A stretch of 16,222 nucleotides of DNA from Pseudomonadaceae bacterium UBA5811 (GTDB taxonomy: Bacteria > Pseudomonadota > Gammaproteobacteria > Pseudomonadales > Pseudomonadaceae). Position 1 is the first letter of the stretch. Each line of letters opens with the position of its first letter. This document shows positions 7,307 to 15,377 of the stretch, piece by piece. A program made the position numbers and the translations under genes. Under the pieces are notes generated by a model. That model had not been told where the DNA came from. It saw only the letters and a program-made list of their open reading frames with translations, and did no database searches. Location of the stretch: assembly GCA_002417905.1 (NCBI GenBank), contig DIDB01000240.1:1-16222 (forward strand), read 5' to 3'.

Positions 7307-9795
7307 AGGGACTGGGTCTGCTGGCTGATATCGATATGGGCGAAAAAGCGCAGTCCGAGACTGTCGGACAGCCGGGCCGACGCCAGGCTGATCGCCTGCA
7401 GCAGGCTGGCCAGCTGCTCCGGGGCCTCCGGGCGGGCCAGCGGGCCTTCTTCCAGCAGGGCCAGGTCAAAACCGGCCAGCTGTTCGGCCAGTCCGTCCAG
7501 CCGGGTTTCCGGGGGAAAATCAACGCCAAAGCGTTCGCTGAACAGGCCGGTCTCACGGATCAGGGTCTGCAGCTGGAACATCAGGCCATGGGGGTTGTGG
7601 TCATCCAGCAGCAGCAGGTCAAGCACCGGAATCTGCTGGGCCGAGGCCAGATAGCGGGTACGGTAGGTGATGGCCGAGTTGCCCAGCTCCAGCAGCCAGC
7701 CCAGCGCCAGCGGATCGCGGCTGGCCGGGCCGGTCAGGAAGCAGGCCAGGCTGTCGCAGAGCAGCTGCAGGCGTTCAATATGCCGCCCGGCCAGCAGAAA
7801 GCGCCAGCCATCGTCCCGGGTCATGTCGTCCAGGGCAAAGCCGGCCAGTGCCGCGCTGGACAGCAGCAGGCCGTCGAAGAACTCCAGCAGGGCACCGGTT
7901 TCCACCTGGTCATGCTCCGGCAGGGCATATTTCTGCAGTTCAAGCACCGCCTGCCAGTTTTCCCGGGACAGCTTGCCGCGTACGTTGGTGGCCGCCCAGT
8001 GCAGCCGCTGCAGGTTGTTGCGCAGGCTGGGTGGCCACTGTTCGTCCAGTACCGCCCGGACCAGCAGCTGGTCCAGCGGCTGGCGGCTGCCCGGTGGCAG
8101 CAGGCCGAGCCGGCCGGCCAGTGCCAGAGCGGCCTGCAGGGCCAGCTGGTCATTGTCGTCATCAATGCACAGGGCCAGCAGGATCCGCAGTAGCCGGGCC
8201 TGTCCCTCGCAGCGTTCGCCGTAGCGGCCAAACCAGAACAGATTTTCCACCATGCGCGAGGGCAGGTAGGGATCGCTGCGCACCACATCCCGGGTTCCCA
8301 GCGGCCGCACGCCCTGCCAGGGATCGCTGCCCGGCAGGCGCTCGCCCAGTACCCAGGTGTCCTTGCTGGCGCCACCGCGCTGCATGGACAGCACCTCGGC
8401 ATCTGCTTCGGCGGCGACCCGGCTCAGGCCGCCGGGCATCACCCGGTACTGGCCATCCGGTCCGGCCACGGCAAACAGGCGCATGCCCAGTGGCCGGGCC
8501 TCCAGCCGGCCGCTCTGGCGCTGCCAGACCGGGGCCAGCGACATCCGGGGCCGTTCCTGGCCCACATAGGCGTAAGGCCGCTGCTGCAGGCGCTGGCGCA
8601 GGGCGGCCAGGCCGTTGTCGTCCAGTTCGGGACCAAAGCAGGGCTGGAAGCGCTGGTTGCTGAATGCCGGGCGGATCAGCAGCCGGGGCAGCTGCTCCAG
8701 GGCTTCTTCCAGCACCGGGGCCTCACCGCACCACCAGCTGGCCACCGAGGGCAGCAGCAGGTCTTCGCCAAACAGTCGCTGGCTGATGGCTGGCAGAAAG
8801 CCGGGCAGGCCGGGAGATTCCAGCACGCCGCAGCCCAGGGCGTTGGCTACCAGCACCCGGCCATGGCGCACGGCACCCAGCAGGCCGGGGACGCCCAGTG
8901 CCGAGTCGGTGCGCAGCTCCAGCGGGTCGCAGTAGTCGTCGTTCAGCCGGCGCAGCACCACATGCACCCGGCGCAGCCCGGCCAGGGTTTTCAGGTACAG
9001 GGTGCTGTTGCGGACGGTCAGGTCGCTGCCCTCTACCAGCGGGTAGCCGAGCTGGCGGGCCAGGTAGAGGTGTTCGAAATAGCTTTCGTTGAAGCGGCCC
9101 GGGGTCAGCAGCACCACCAGCGGTTTTTCATGGCCGTCCACCGGCGCCTGGCGGGCCAGGGTGTCCTGCAGGGTGCGGAAGTAGCCGGTGATGTATTCGA
9201 TCCGCAGATCCCGGTACAGCTCGGGGAAAATCCGCGAGATCAGGTGGCGGTTCTCCAGGGCATAGCCGGCACCGGAGGCGGCCAGGGTCCGGTCGGCCGT
9301 GACCCACCAGCGGCCATCCGGGCCCCGGGCCAGGTCTACCGCATACAGGTGCAGCCAGATGCCGCCTGGCGGGCGCAGCCCCTGGCAGGCCCAGAGAAAC
9401 TGGTCGTGGCCAAAGATCAGCTCGCAGGGCAGCAGGCCTTCGGCCATCAGTCGCTGCGGGCCGTAGATGTCCTGCAGCAGGGTATTGAGCAGCCGGGCCC
9501 GCTGGGCTACACCGGCGGCCAGACCCTGCCATTCGTCGGCGGCAATCAGGTGCGGCAGCAGGTCGAGTTTCCAGGGGCGGTCAGCACCATCCGGATCGGC
9601 GTACACGTTATAGGTAACGCCGTTTTCCAGGATCTGCCGTTCCAGCATGGCCTGGTGCTGTTTCAGGTGCTCCGGGCCGAGGGCATCCAGCCGGGCCAGC
9701 AGCCGTTTCCAGTGGGGCCGCAGCTGGCCCGGACCATCGAACAGTTCGTGCTGGGCCGCTGCAGTTTGAGGGTAATCGGTAAGCAGGTCAGACAT
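7303..9795 (-). CDS. Fusion of circularly permuted ATP-grasp (COG2308) and alpha-E domain (COG2307)
   Basis: An 830-aa protein. Residues about 20-490 are the DUF404/DUF407 circularly permuted ATP-grasp module. Recognisable blocks are ILENGVTYNVYADPDG (about 55-70), TDRTLAASGAGYALENR (about 167-183), VVLLTPGRFNESYFEHLYLA (227-246), LVEGSDLTVRNSTLYLKTL (253-271), VVLRRLNDDYCDPLELR (279-295), VLVANALGCGVLESP (314-328) and LPSVASWWCGE (348-358). From about 505 the all-helical alpha-E domain starts, with the signature LPSRMVENLFWFGRYGERCE. ATP-grasp enzymes join a carboxylate to an amine using ATP, so this is probably a ligase making an amide or peptide bond; the role of alpha-E is not established. 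The two modules are often separate adjacent genes and are one polypeptide here. ATG 9795 gives the full N-terminus, although the ribosome-binding site is weak. It sits between two transglutaminase genes. Confidence 0.9.
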   Translation of the reverse strand: MSDLLTDYPQTAAAQHELFDGPGQLRPHWKRLLARLDALGPEHLKQHQAMLERQILENGVTYNVYADPDGADRPWKLDLLPHLIAADEWQGLAAGVAQRARLLNTLLQDIYGPQRLMAEGLLPCELIFGHDQFLWACQGLRPPGGIWLHLYAVDLARGPDGRWWVTADRTLAASGAGYALENRHLISRIFPELYRDLRIEYITGYFRTLQDTLARQAPVDGHEKPLVVLLTPGRFNESYFEHLYLARQLGYPLVEGSDLTVRNSTLYLKTLAGLRRVHVVLRRLNDDYCDPLELRTDSALGVPGLLGAVRHGRVLVANALGCGVLESPGLPGFLPAISQRLFGEDLLLPSVASWWCGEAPVLEEALEQLPRLLIRPAFSNQRFQPCFGPELDDNGLAALRQRLQQRPYAYVGQERPRMSLAPVWQRQSGRLEARPLGMRLFAVAGPDGQYRVMPGGLSRVAAEADAEVLSMQRGGASKDTWVLGERLPGSDPWQGVRPLGTRDVVRSDPYLPSRMVENLFWFGRYGERCEGQARLLRILLALCIDDDNDQLALQAALALAGRLGLLPPGSRQPLDQLLVRAVLDEQWPPSLRNNLQRLHWAATNVRGKLSRENWQAVLELQKYALPEHDQVETGALLEFFDGLLLSSAALAGFALDDMTRDDGWRFLLAGRHIERLQLLCDSLACFLTGPASRDPLALGWLLELGNSAITYRTRYLASAQQIPVLDLLLLDDHNPHGLMFQLQTLIRETGLFSERFGVDFPPETRLDGLAEQLAGFDLALLEEGPLARPEAPEQLASLLQAISLASARLSDSLGLRFFAHIDISQQTQSL

Positions 9796-9820
9796 TCGGT
9801 ATCCGGCTGGCAGAAGCGGA

Positions 9821-9844
9821 GGGTACCGGCCCGGGCCGGTACCC
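9821..9844. repeat. 24-bp perfect palindrome between operon genes
   Basis: The half-site GGGTACCGGCCC (9821-9832) is followed at once by its exact reverse complement (9833-9844), with no spacer. It sits in the 61-bp gap between the DUF2126 gene stop (9857) and the ATP-grasp/alpha-E start (9795). No T-run follows on either strand. As RNA it would form a hairpin (with the central bases unpaired) about 25 nt before the ATP-grasp start codon, so it may affect mRNA stability or relative expression; as DNA it could bind a dimeric protein. Confidence 0.75.
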
Positions 9845-9856
9845 CGGAGGAGGACC

Positions 9857-12800
9857 TCAGTGCTGGCGCAGGTCGAGGGTCATGGGCATTTCCGGTTCAA
9901 TACGCGGGGCCAGCGGGCGGACCGGGCCAGGTGTATGCCCGTGCGGGAAGAAGCGGGACAGCCGCCGGCTTTCCGCCTCGTAGGCATTGACCGGCAGCTG
10001 GGCATAGCTGCGGCCGCCCGGGTGGGCCACATGGTACTGGCAGCCGCCCAGCGCGCGCTGCATCCAGGTGTCGACCAGGTCAAAGGTCAGCGGTGCCTGC
10101 ACGCCAATGGTCGGGTGCAGGCAGGCTGCCGGCTGCCAGGCCCGGTAGCGGACACCGCCGACAAACTCGCCGACGGTGCCGGTGGGCTGCAGCGGCACCG
10201 GCACGCCATTGCAGGTTAGTACATAGCGGTCGGGGGCCATGCCGCTCAGCCGGACCTGCAGGCGCTCCAGCGAGGAGTCCACATAGCGGGCCGTGCCGCC
10301 CTGGCTGCCTTCTTCGCCCAGCACATGCCAGGGCTCCAGGGCTGTACGCAGTTCCAGGTCGATGCCCCGTACCGCGTATTCACCCAGTTTCGGGAAGCGG
10401 AATTCAAAGTGCGGGGCAAACCATTCGGCCCGGACCGGGTAGCCGGCTTCTTCCAGTTCGGTGAGGACATCGCGGAAGTCCTGCTCGACAAAGCAGGGCA
10501 GCAGGAAGCGGTCATGCAGGGCCGTGCCCCAGCGTACCAGGCGCGGTGGCTGGTAGGGCTGTTTCCAGAAGCGGGCAATCAGTGCCCGCAGCAGGCACTG
10601 CTGGGCCAGGCTCATCCGGGCATGGGGCGGCATTTCAAAGGCGCGCAGCTCCAGCAGGCCCAGCCGGCCGGAGGCCGAGTCGGGCGAGTACAGTTTGTCG
10701 ATGCAGAATTCAGCACGATGGGTGTTGCCGCTGACATCCACCAGCAGGTTGCGCAGCAGGCGGTCCACCAGCCAGGGCGGGCAGCTGCTGCCGGCTGCGG
10801 GCAGCTGGCTGAAGGCGATTTCCAGCTCGTAGAGCGCGTCGTTGCGCGCCTCATCCACCCGTGGGGCCTGGGAGGTGGGGCCGATAAACAGCCCGGAGAA
10901 CAGGTAGGACAGCGACGGATGGTTGTGCCAGTAGCTGACCAGGCTGCGCAGCAGGTCCGGGCGGCGCAGGAAGGGCGAGTCGGCCGGGGTGGCACCGCCC
11001 AGCACAAAGTGGTTGCCACCGCCGGTGCCGGTGTGGCGGCCGTCGATCATGAATTTCTCGCTGGACAGCCGTGACTGGCGGGCAGCTTCGTAGAGAAACT
11101 CGGTGCACTCCACCAGTTCGCCCCAGTGGGCTGCGGGCTGGATATTGACCTCGATGACGCCCGGGTCCGGGGTGACCCTGAAGTGGGTCAGGCGCGGGTC
11201 CTGGGGTGGCTCATAGCCTTCCAGCAGCACCGGACAGTCCAGCTCGGCCGCGGTGGTTTCGATGGCAGCGACCAGCTCCAGGTAGTCCTCCAGCCGGGCC
11301 AGCGGTGGCATGAACAGGTAGAGCCGGCCATCCCGGGGCTCGGCACACAGTGCCGTGCGTACAATCCGGGCTGCGGATTCAAAGGGTTGCGGAGCCACGC
11401 CGGGTTCTGCGCTCTGCCCGGTGCCAGTTTCTGTTTCATGGGCCTGCCGGAGGGCTGCATCGGTCTGATCCGGGCGGATCCGCCGCAACTGGTGCAGGAT
11501 CTGCTGCCGGCCCGGCAGCGGCGGAAACGGCTGGTTCAGGTCCTGGGCATGGATATAGGGGTAGTCACTCTCACGGACCCAGGGCAGGGAGTCCAGCGGC
11601 AGCCGGTAGCCCATGGCCGAGTCACCGGGCTGCAGGCGGCAGTATTCGTCCCGCAGGAACCAGTGGCCACTCTCCCAGCCCTGGCCGTCTAGCCGCCGGC
11701 CCAGTGGCAGCACATGGCCAACCACCTGCTCCAGTCCCTGCCGGAACACCCGGCGCAGCCGTTCACGCTCCAGCGGGTCGGCCAGCCGGGCGTCTTCCGG
11801 GGTCACGTTTTCCGGTAGCCGCCGTTCGCGCCACAGGTAGTAAAGCCAGTCCTCATAGGCCGGGAAGGCGTGTCCGGCCGTGATGCCCAGATGCCCGGCC
11901 AGCCGCTGGACAAAACGCCCGGCCAGCTCTGCATCGGCCCCATACTGGCGCTGTTCGTCGGCATACAGCTGCGGGTTCTGCCAGACGGGTTCGCCATCCC
12001 GGCGCCAGAAGCAGTTCAGTGACCAGCGGGGCAGCTGCTCGCCGGGGTACCACTTGCCCTGGCCAAAGTGCACCAGCCCCGGCGGAGGGTAGTGTTCCCG
12101 CAGCCGGTGGAACAGGTCGGCGGCCAGCCGGCGCTTGTTGGGACCCATGGCGGCGGTGTTCCATTCCGGGTCGTCCGGGTAGTCGATGGCGACAAAGGTG
12201 GGCTCGCCGCCCATGGTCAGCCGCACATCCTGCTGCTGCAGTTCGTGGTCCACCTGCAGGCCGAGGCTGTGGATGGCCTGCCACTGTTCTTCGCTATAGG
12301 GCCGGGTGACCCGGGGGGCTTCCCAAACCCGTTCAACGCGCATTTCGTGGGAGAACTCGCACTCGCATTGGTCCACCGCACCGCTGATCGGGGCGGCCGA
12401 GGACGGCTCAGGGCTGCAGGCCACCGGAATATGGCCTTCTCCGGCAAACAGGCCGGAGGTGGGGTCAAGGCCCACCCAGCCGGCACCGGGCAGGTAGGCT
12501 TCGCACCAGGCATGCAGGTCGGTGAAGTCCTGTTCGGTGCCGCTGGGGCCGTCCAGGGCCTTGACGTCGGCGGTCAGCTGGATCAGATAGCCGGACACAA
12601 AGCGGGCCGCGATGCCCAGCCGGCGCAGCAGCTGGACCAGCAGCCAGGCGGAGTCCCGGCAGGAGCCGGAGGCTTTTTCCAGGGTTTGTTCCGGGCTCTG
12701 GATGCCCGGTTCCAGCCGGATTACATAGCGGATATCCCGGGCCAGCCGCTGATTGAGTGCCACCAGAAAATCGGCACTGGGCGCCGGGCTTCGATCAATG

Positions 12801-13198
12801 CTGGCCAGATAGGCCATCAGGCGCGGGGTGTCTTCCAGGGTCGCCAGATAGGGCGCCAGCTCGCGCTGCTCGCCAGCGCTGTAGCTGAAGGGGATTTTTT
12901 CCGCGTAGGGCTCCAGGAAAAAATCAAAGGGATTGAACACCACCATTTCAGCCGTCAGGCTGACCTCGATTTTCAGCTCCCGGGTTTTTTCCGGAAACAC
13001 CAGCCGGGCCAGATAGTTGCCCTGGGGGTCCTGCTGCCAGTTGATAAAGTGCTGCTCTGGCAACACGTTCAGGGCATAGGACAGGATCGGGGTGCGACTG
13101 TGGGGCGCCGGGCGCAGCCGCACAATCTGCGGGCCCAGATGCACCGGCCGGTCGTAACGGTAATGCGTAACATGATGCAGCGCGACATGGATCGACAC
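9857..13198 (-). CDS. Transglutaminase-DUF2126 protein (COG1305 + COG4196)
   Basis: A 1113-aa protein. I choose GTG 13198 as the start: GGAGG (13204-13208) lies 5 nt upstream and the protein then begins VSIHVALHHVTHYRYDRPV, the usual opening of this family. A TTG at 13213 is in frame but overlaps the ribosome-binding site. The N-terminal beta domain is about 5-85 and the transglutaminase core about 150-250, with Cys180 (SGSCRDSAW), His229 (FTDLHAWCEAY) and Asp245 (WVGLDPTSG). From about 310 to the end is DUF2126, beginning LTMGGEPTFVAIDYPDDPEW and containing GQGKWYPGEQLPRW and, later, DGRHTGTGGGNHFVLGGATP. This two-domain arrangement and length are normal for the family. The gene follows the MBL gene by 77 bp and precedes the ATP-grasp/alpha-E gene by 61 bp. 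It is probably cytoplasmic, since no signal peptide is seen. The transglutaminase domain may cleave or transfer an amide made by the ATP-grasp partner, but no substrate is known. Confidence 0.92.
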   Translation of the reverse strand: MSIHVALHHVTHYRYDRPVHLGPQIVRLRPAPHSRTPILSYALNVLPEQHFINWQQDPQGNYLARLVFPEKTRELKIEVSLTAEMVVFNPFDFFLEPYAEKIPFSYSAGEQRELAPYLATLEDTPRLMAYLASIDRSPAPSADFLVALNQRLARDIRYVIRLEPGIQSPEQTLEKASGSCRDSAWLLVQLLRRLGIAARFVSGYLIQLTADVKALDGPSGTEQDFTDLHAWCEAYLPGAGWVGLDPTSGLFAGEGHIPVACSPEPSSAAPISGAVDQCECEFSHEMRVERVWEAPRVTRPYSEEQWQAIHSLGLQVDHELQQQDVRLTMGGEPTFVAIDYPDDPEWNTAAMGPNKRRLAADLFHRLREHYPPPGLVHFGQGKWYPGEQLPRWSLNCFWRRDGEPVWQNPQLYADEQRQYGADAELAGRFVQRLAGHLGITAGHAFPAYEDWLYYLWRERRLPENVTPEDARLADPLERERLRRVFRQGLEQVVGHVLPLGRRLDGQGWESGHWFLRDEYCRLQPGDSAMGYRLPLDSLPWVRESDYPYIHAQDLNQPFPPLPGRQQILHQLRRIRPDQTDAALRQAHETETGTGQSAEPGVAPQPFESAARIVRTALCAEPRDGRLYLFMPPLARLEDYLELVAAIETTAAELDCPVLLEGYEPPQDPRLTHFRVTPDPGVIEVNIQPAAHWGELVECTEFLYEAARQSRLSSEKFMIDGRHTGTGGGNHFVLGGATPADSPFLRRPDLLRSLVSYWHNHPSLSYLFSGLFIGPTSQAPRVDEARNDALYELEIAFSQLPAAGSSCPPWLVDRLLRNLLVDVSGNTHRAEFCIDKLYSPDSASGRLGLLELRAFEMPPHARMSLAQQCLLRALIARFWKQPYQPPRLVRWGTALHDRFLLPCFVEQDFRDVLTELEEAGYPVRAEWFAPHFEFRFPKLGEYAVRGIDLELRTALEPWHVLGEEGSQGGTARYVDSSLERLQVRLSGMAPDRYVLTCNGVPVPLQPTGTVGEFVGGVRYRAWQPAACLHPTIGVQAPLTFDLVDTWMQRALGGCQYHVAHPGGRSYAQLPVNAYEAESRRLSRFFPHGHTPGPVRPLAPRIEPEMPMTLDLRQH

Positions 13199-13275
13199 AG
13201 TGGCCTCCTGCAAGCCAGGGCAATAAGGGTCAGGGACGCAGTTATGCAGTGCGGGTGTTGCGGTTTTCCGGTGCT

Positions 13276-14043
13276 TCAGCTCTGGAGGCAGTGTATGCCA
13301 GTTACGGGCTGGCCGCTGGCGTCGAAACCCAGCTGCTGCCCGGCCCCGCCGGGGATGAAACCGTGGCCATAGCGTTCCTGCAGGCGGGCTATGGCCGGAC
13401 CGCCGGTGCAGTGGGTTGGCAGGACATAACGGACACCCAGTGCCTGGAGGCGGTCGATGACCTGGTCGATATCTTCTGCGCCGCTCTGGAACAGGTGAAA
13501 GCCGCCGGCCAGCAGGGCGATGGGCAGACCGGTCTGTGCCGCGGCCAGGGCCGCAATTTCGGCGATGCCCGGGTGGGCACAGCCGGTAATCACTACCGCG
13601 CCTTCGCGGGTGGCAATCACCAGCGCCTGTTCCGGCATCTCGCCGGGCAGGGTGCCGGTGGAGTACAGGCCATTGCCCAGCGCCCGGGGCGCATCATCCA
13701 CCACGGTGATGGCGCGGCACTGTTTTTTCAGGTCACCAATCATCAGTTTTGACAGGCTGCGCGGGACAATCAGTTCCAGCGCCGGGTTTTCCTCCAGCAC
13801 CGAGTCCAGTCCGCCGATATGGTCCCAGTGGCCATGGGTGATAAACAGCCGGTCCAGCTCACGGGCGCTTACGCCCAGCCGCTGCATGTTGCGCAGCAGC
13901 ATCCGGCCGTTGCTGCCGGTATCCAGCAGCAGGCAGGTACCGGGCAGCCGGATCAGGCAGGAAAAGCCCCACAGGTGCTCCAGATGGGCGGTGCATTCGA
14001 CATTGTCAAACAGCAGGGTCAGTTGCAGGTCCTGAAGATGCAT
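13276..14043 (-). CDS. MBL-fold metallo-hydrolase, MJ0301/dihydropterin-phosphate-synthase-like group
   Basis: A 255-aa protein, ATG 14043, with GGAG 9 nt upstream. It has the metallo-beta-lactamase metal site THGHWDHIGG (His70, His72, Asp74, His75), a preceding LLLDTGSNG loop (about 38-46), and the later blocks VVITGCAHPGI, LAGGFHLF and VLPTHCTGG. These blocks are typical of the group named after 7,8-dihydropterin-6-methyl-4-(beta-D-ribofuranosyl)-aminobenzene-5'-phosphate synthase. Most bacterial members have no known substrate, and that enzyme name should not be taken as the function here. It is the promoter-proximal gene of the minus-strand operon, 77 bp ahead of the transglutaminase-DUF2126 gene, with a TATAAT box upstream and no terminator between them. 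This suggests co-expression with the amide-chemistry genes, perhaps as a hydrolase of the product or an intermediate; that link is inference. Confidence 0.87.
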   Translation of the reverse strand: MHLQDLQLTLLFDNVECTAHLEHLWGFSCLIRLPGTCLLLDTGSNGRMLLRNMQRLGVSARELDRLFITHGHWDHIGGLDSVLEENPALELIVPRSLSKLMIGDLKKQCRAITVVDDAPRALGNGLYSTGTLPGEMPEQALVIATREGAVVITGCAHPGIAEIAALAAAQTGLPIALLAGGFHLFQSGAEDIDQVIDRLQALGVRYVLPTHCTGGPAIARLQERYGHGFIPGGAGQQLGFDASGQPVTGIHCLQS

Positions 14044-14085
14044 GGGGTGCGCTCCGGGTGATCGGGTTCGGAAGGGGCCGGATTC

Positions 14086-14114
14086 ATTATAGGAGCAGCG
14101 GGTTATTCCTGCCC
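14086..14114 (-). promoter_or_regulatory. Candidate sigma-70 promoter for the MBL/transglutaminase operon
   Basis: On the minus strand a perfect TATAAT (14086-14091) lies about 43 bp before the MBL start codon. At a 17-bp spacing the -35 position reads GGGCAG (14109-14114), a poor match to TTGACA. A strong -10 with a weak -35 is typical of promoters needing an activator, and the -35 lies inside a palindrome. Confidence 0.5.
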
Positions 14115-14121
14115 GGGCAGG
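14108..14121. promoter_or_regulatory. 14-bp palindrome overlapping the -35 region (candidate operator)
   Basis: CCTGCCCGGGCAGG is a perfect palindrome with no spacer. It covers the -35 position of the candidate MBL operon promoter. The position suits either a repressor or an activator. The GC-rich background makes chance CG palindromes more likely, so this is tentative. Confidence 0.35.
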
Positions 14122-14157
14122 CTCTGGAATGCGCTTTTAGCAATAAGTCGGCCATAA

Positions 14158-14176
14158 CTGTTTCTTTTGGAAACAG
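14158..14176. promoter_or_regulatory. Inverted repeat upstream of satP (candidate operator)
   Basis: CTGTTTC-N5-GAAACAG is a perfect 7-bp inverted repeat with a TTTTG centre. It lies about 95 bp upstream of the satP start in an AT-rich leader (14157-14250) that contrasts with the GC-rich surroundings. A weak promoter match overlaps its right half: TTGGAA (14167-14172), 18 bp, then TGTAAT (14191-14196). A regulator bound at the repeat would cover that -35. The promoter assignment is low confidence. Confidence 0.4.
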
Positions 14177-14270
14177 TATTTGATTCATGCTGTAATTGTT
14201 TCAATTTGTTATGGAATGTCTTTTAATTTTTTCGAAATATTCCAAACATTTGTGACAGGAAGGCAACGTT

Positions 14271-14846
14271 ATGTCCGAATCATCCAGTAATCGCCTGGCC
14301 AATCCTGCCCCCCTGGGGCTGATGGGATTTGGTATGACGACAATCCTGTTAAACCTGCATAACGCCGGTTTCTTTCCGATGAGTGCAGCCATTCTGGCCA
14401 TGGGGCTGTGCTTTGGTGGCGCCATGCAGGTGGTGGCCGGTATTTGTGAGTTTTCCAAAGGCAACACCTTTGGCTTTACGGCTTTTACCTCTTACGGGGC
14501 TTTCTGGTTGTCGCTGGTCCTGCTGGTACTGATGCCCAGATGGGGCTGGGCCGAGGCTTCGTCCGGGGCGTTCATGGGGGTTTTCCTGTTGCTGTGGGGC
14601 CTGTTCACCCTGTTTATGTTCTTTGGCACCCTGTCGGGTACCCGGGCCCTGCAGGTGGTGTTTGGCTCGCTGGCCCTGCTGTTCTTCCTGCTGGCGGGGG
14701 CCGAGCTGCTGGAAAGCCCGCTTTTGACCAGGATCGCCGGTTTTGAGGGGCTGCTGTGTGGCGCCAGTGCGTTCTATCTGGCCCTGGCCGAGGTGCTGGA
14801 GGAGCAGCGGGCCCGGAAAACGGCATCCGGGCTGGTGGCGGGTTGA
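14271..14846 (+). CDS. satP: Acetate/succinate permease, GPR1/FUN34/YaaH family
   Basis: A 191-aa inner-membrane protein, close to the 188 aa of E. coli SatP. It carries the family signature NPAPLGLMGFGMTTILLN (residues 11-28) and six hydrophobic segments, with FGGAMQVVAGICEFSKGNTF and FTAFTSYGAFWLSL between and within helices as expected. The ATG has a good ribosome-binding site, AGGAAGG (14257-14263), 7 nt upstream. The family moves acetate and succinate with protons. It is a single-gene unit: divergent from the MBL operon across 227 bp and converging on the GNAT gene with a gap of only 10 bp (14847-14856), where no terminator hairpin is visible. A functional link to the neighbouring operon is not evident. 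Confidence 0.92.
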   Translation: MSESSSNRLANPAPLGLMGFGMTTILLNLHNAGFFPMSAAILAMGLCFGGAMQVVAGICEFSKGNTFGFTAFTSYGAFWLSLVLLVLMPRWGWAEASSGAFMGVFLLLWGLFTLFMFFGTLSGTRALQVVFGSLALLFFLLAGAELLESPLLTRIAGFEGLLCGASAFYLALAEVLEEQRARKTASGLVAG

Positions 14847-14856
14847 GGTGCGGGGT

Positions 14857-15375
14857 TCAGTCCGGGAGCGGGCAGGCACCCATCAACTGTGCTCCGGCAC
14901 CGTAGCTGGCCAGCTTCTGGTACAGGGCGGCGCTGGTTGCAGGCTCGGGACAGAAGCCGTGCCGGGCCCAGAACGGGGCAGAGCCCTGGATGGCTATCAG
15001 CAGGGTCCGGGGCAGGGCCAGCTGCCGGGCGGTCGTCCAGAATTGCCCGATCAGCCGTTGGCCGGTGCCCTGTGAGCGGGCTGCCGGATCGACGGCCAGA
15101 TCATGCAGATACAGGCAGTCTGGCTGCTCTGGCACCCGGTAATGCCGGGCATCCAGGGCGGGCAGATCCGGCGGGGTGACCGGAAGGGCCAGCAGATAGC
15201 CGGCCAGCTGCTGGCCGCGGGTGGCGACAAAACAGGTGGCGGGTGAGGCCTGGAGCTTGCTGAGAAAGGCCTGCGCCGATTCGGGAATATCCCCGGCATA
15301 GCAGCGGGCCTGAATGGCCAGTACGGCTGCCAGATCGGCTTCCTGCATGGGCCGGATATGCGGCAGATCCGGCAT
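14857..15375 (-). CDS. GNAT-family N-acetyltransferase
   Basis: A 172-aa protein starting at ATG 15375 (MPDLPHIRPMQEADLAAVLAI), a standard GNAT opening with IRPMQEADL. Motif A, the acetyl-CoA-binding loop, is LHDLAVDPAARSQGTGQRLI (about residues 88-107), fitting the Q/R-x-x-G-x-G/A pattern. Motif B follows as ALPRTLLIAIQGSAPFWARHGF. The substrate is unknown. The frame extends to 15453, but that region belongs to the upstream gene. The start lies 2 nt after that gene's TAA (15378-15380) and has no clear ribosome-binding site, so translation probably depends on coupling to the nucleotidyltransferase-like gene. Confidence 0.88.
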   Translation of the reverse strand: MPDLPHIRPMQEADLAAVLAIQARCYAGDIPESAQAFLSKLQASPATCFVATRGQQLAGYLLALPVTPPDLPALDARHYRVPEQPDCLYLHDLAVDPAARSQGTGQRLIGQFWTTARQLALPRTLLIAIQGSAPFWARHGFCPEPATSAALYQKLASYGAGAQLMGACPLPD

Positions 15376-15377
15376 GG

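Noticed and set aside
12068..13372. 434-codon + strand ORF
   Set aside because: Antisense to the transglutaminase-DUF2126 gene, whose motifs and triad are unambiguous; the translation has no family features.
14221..14270. CRP-like site (TTTGTGACA) just before the satP start
   Set aside because: Only one half-site matches, and it overlaps the region beside the ribosome-binding site, where activation is not expected.
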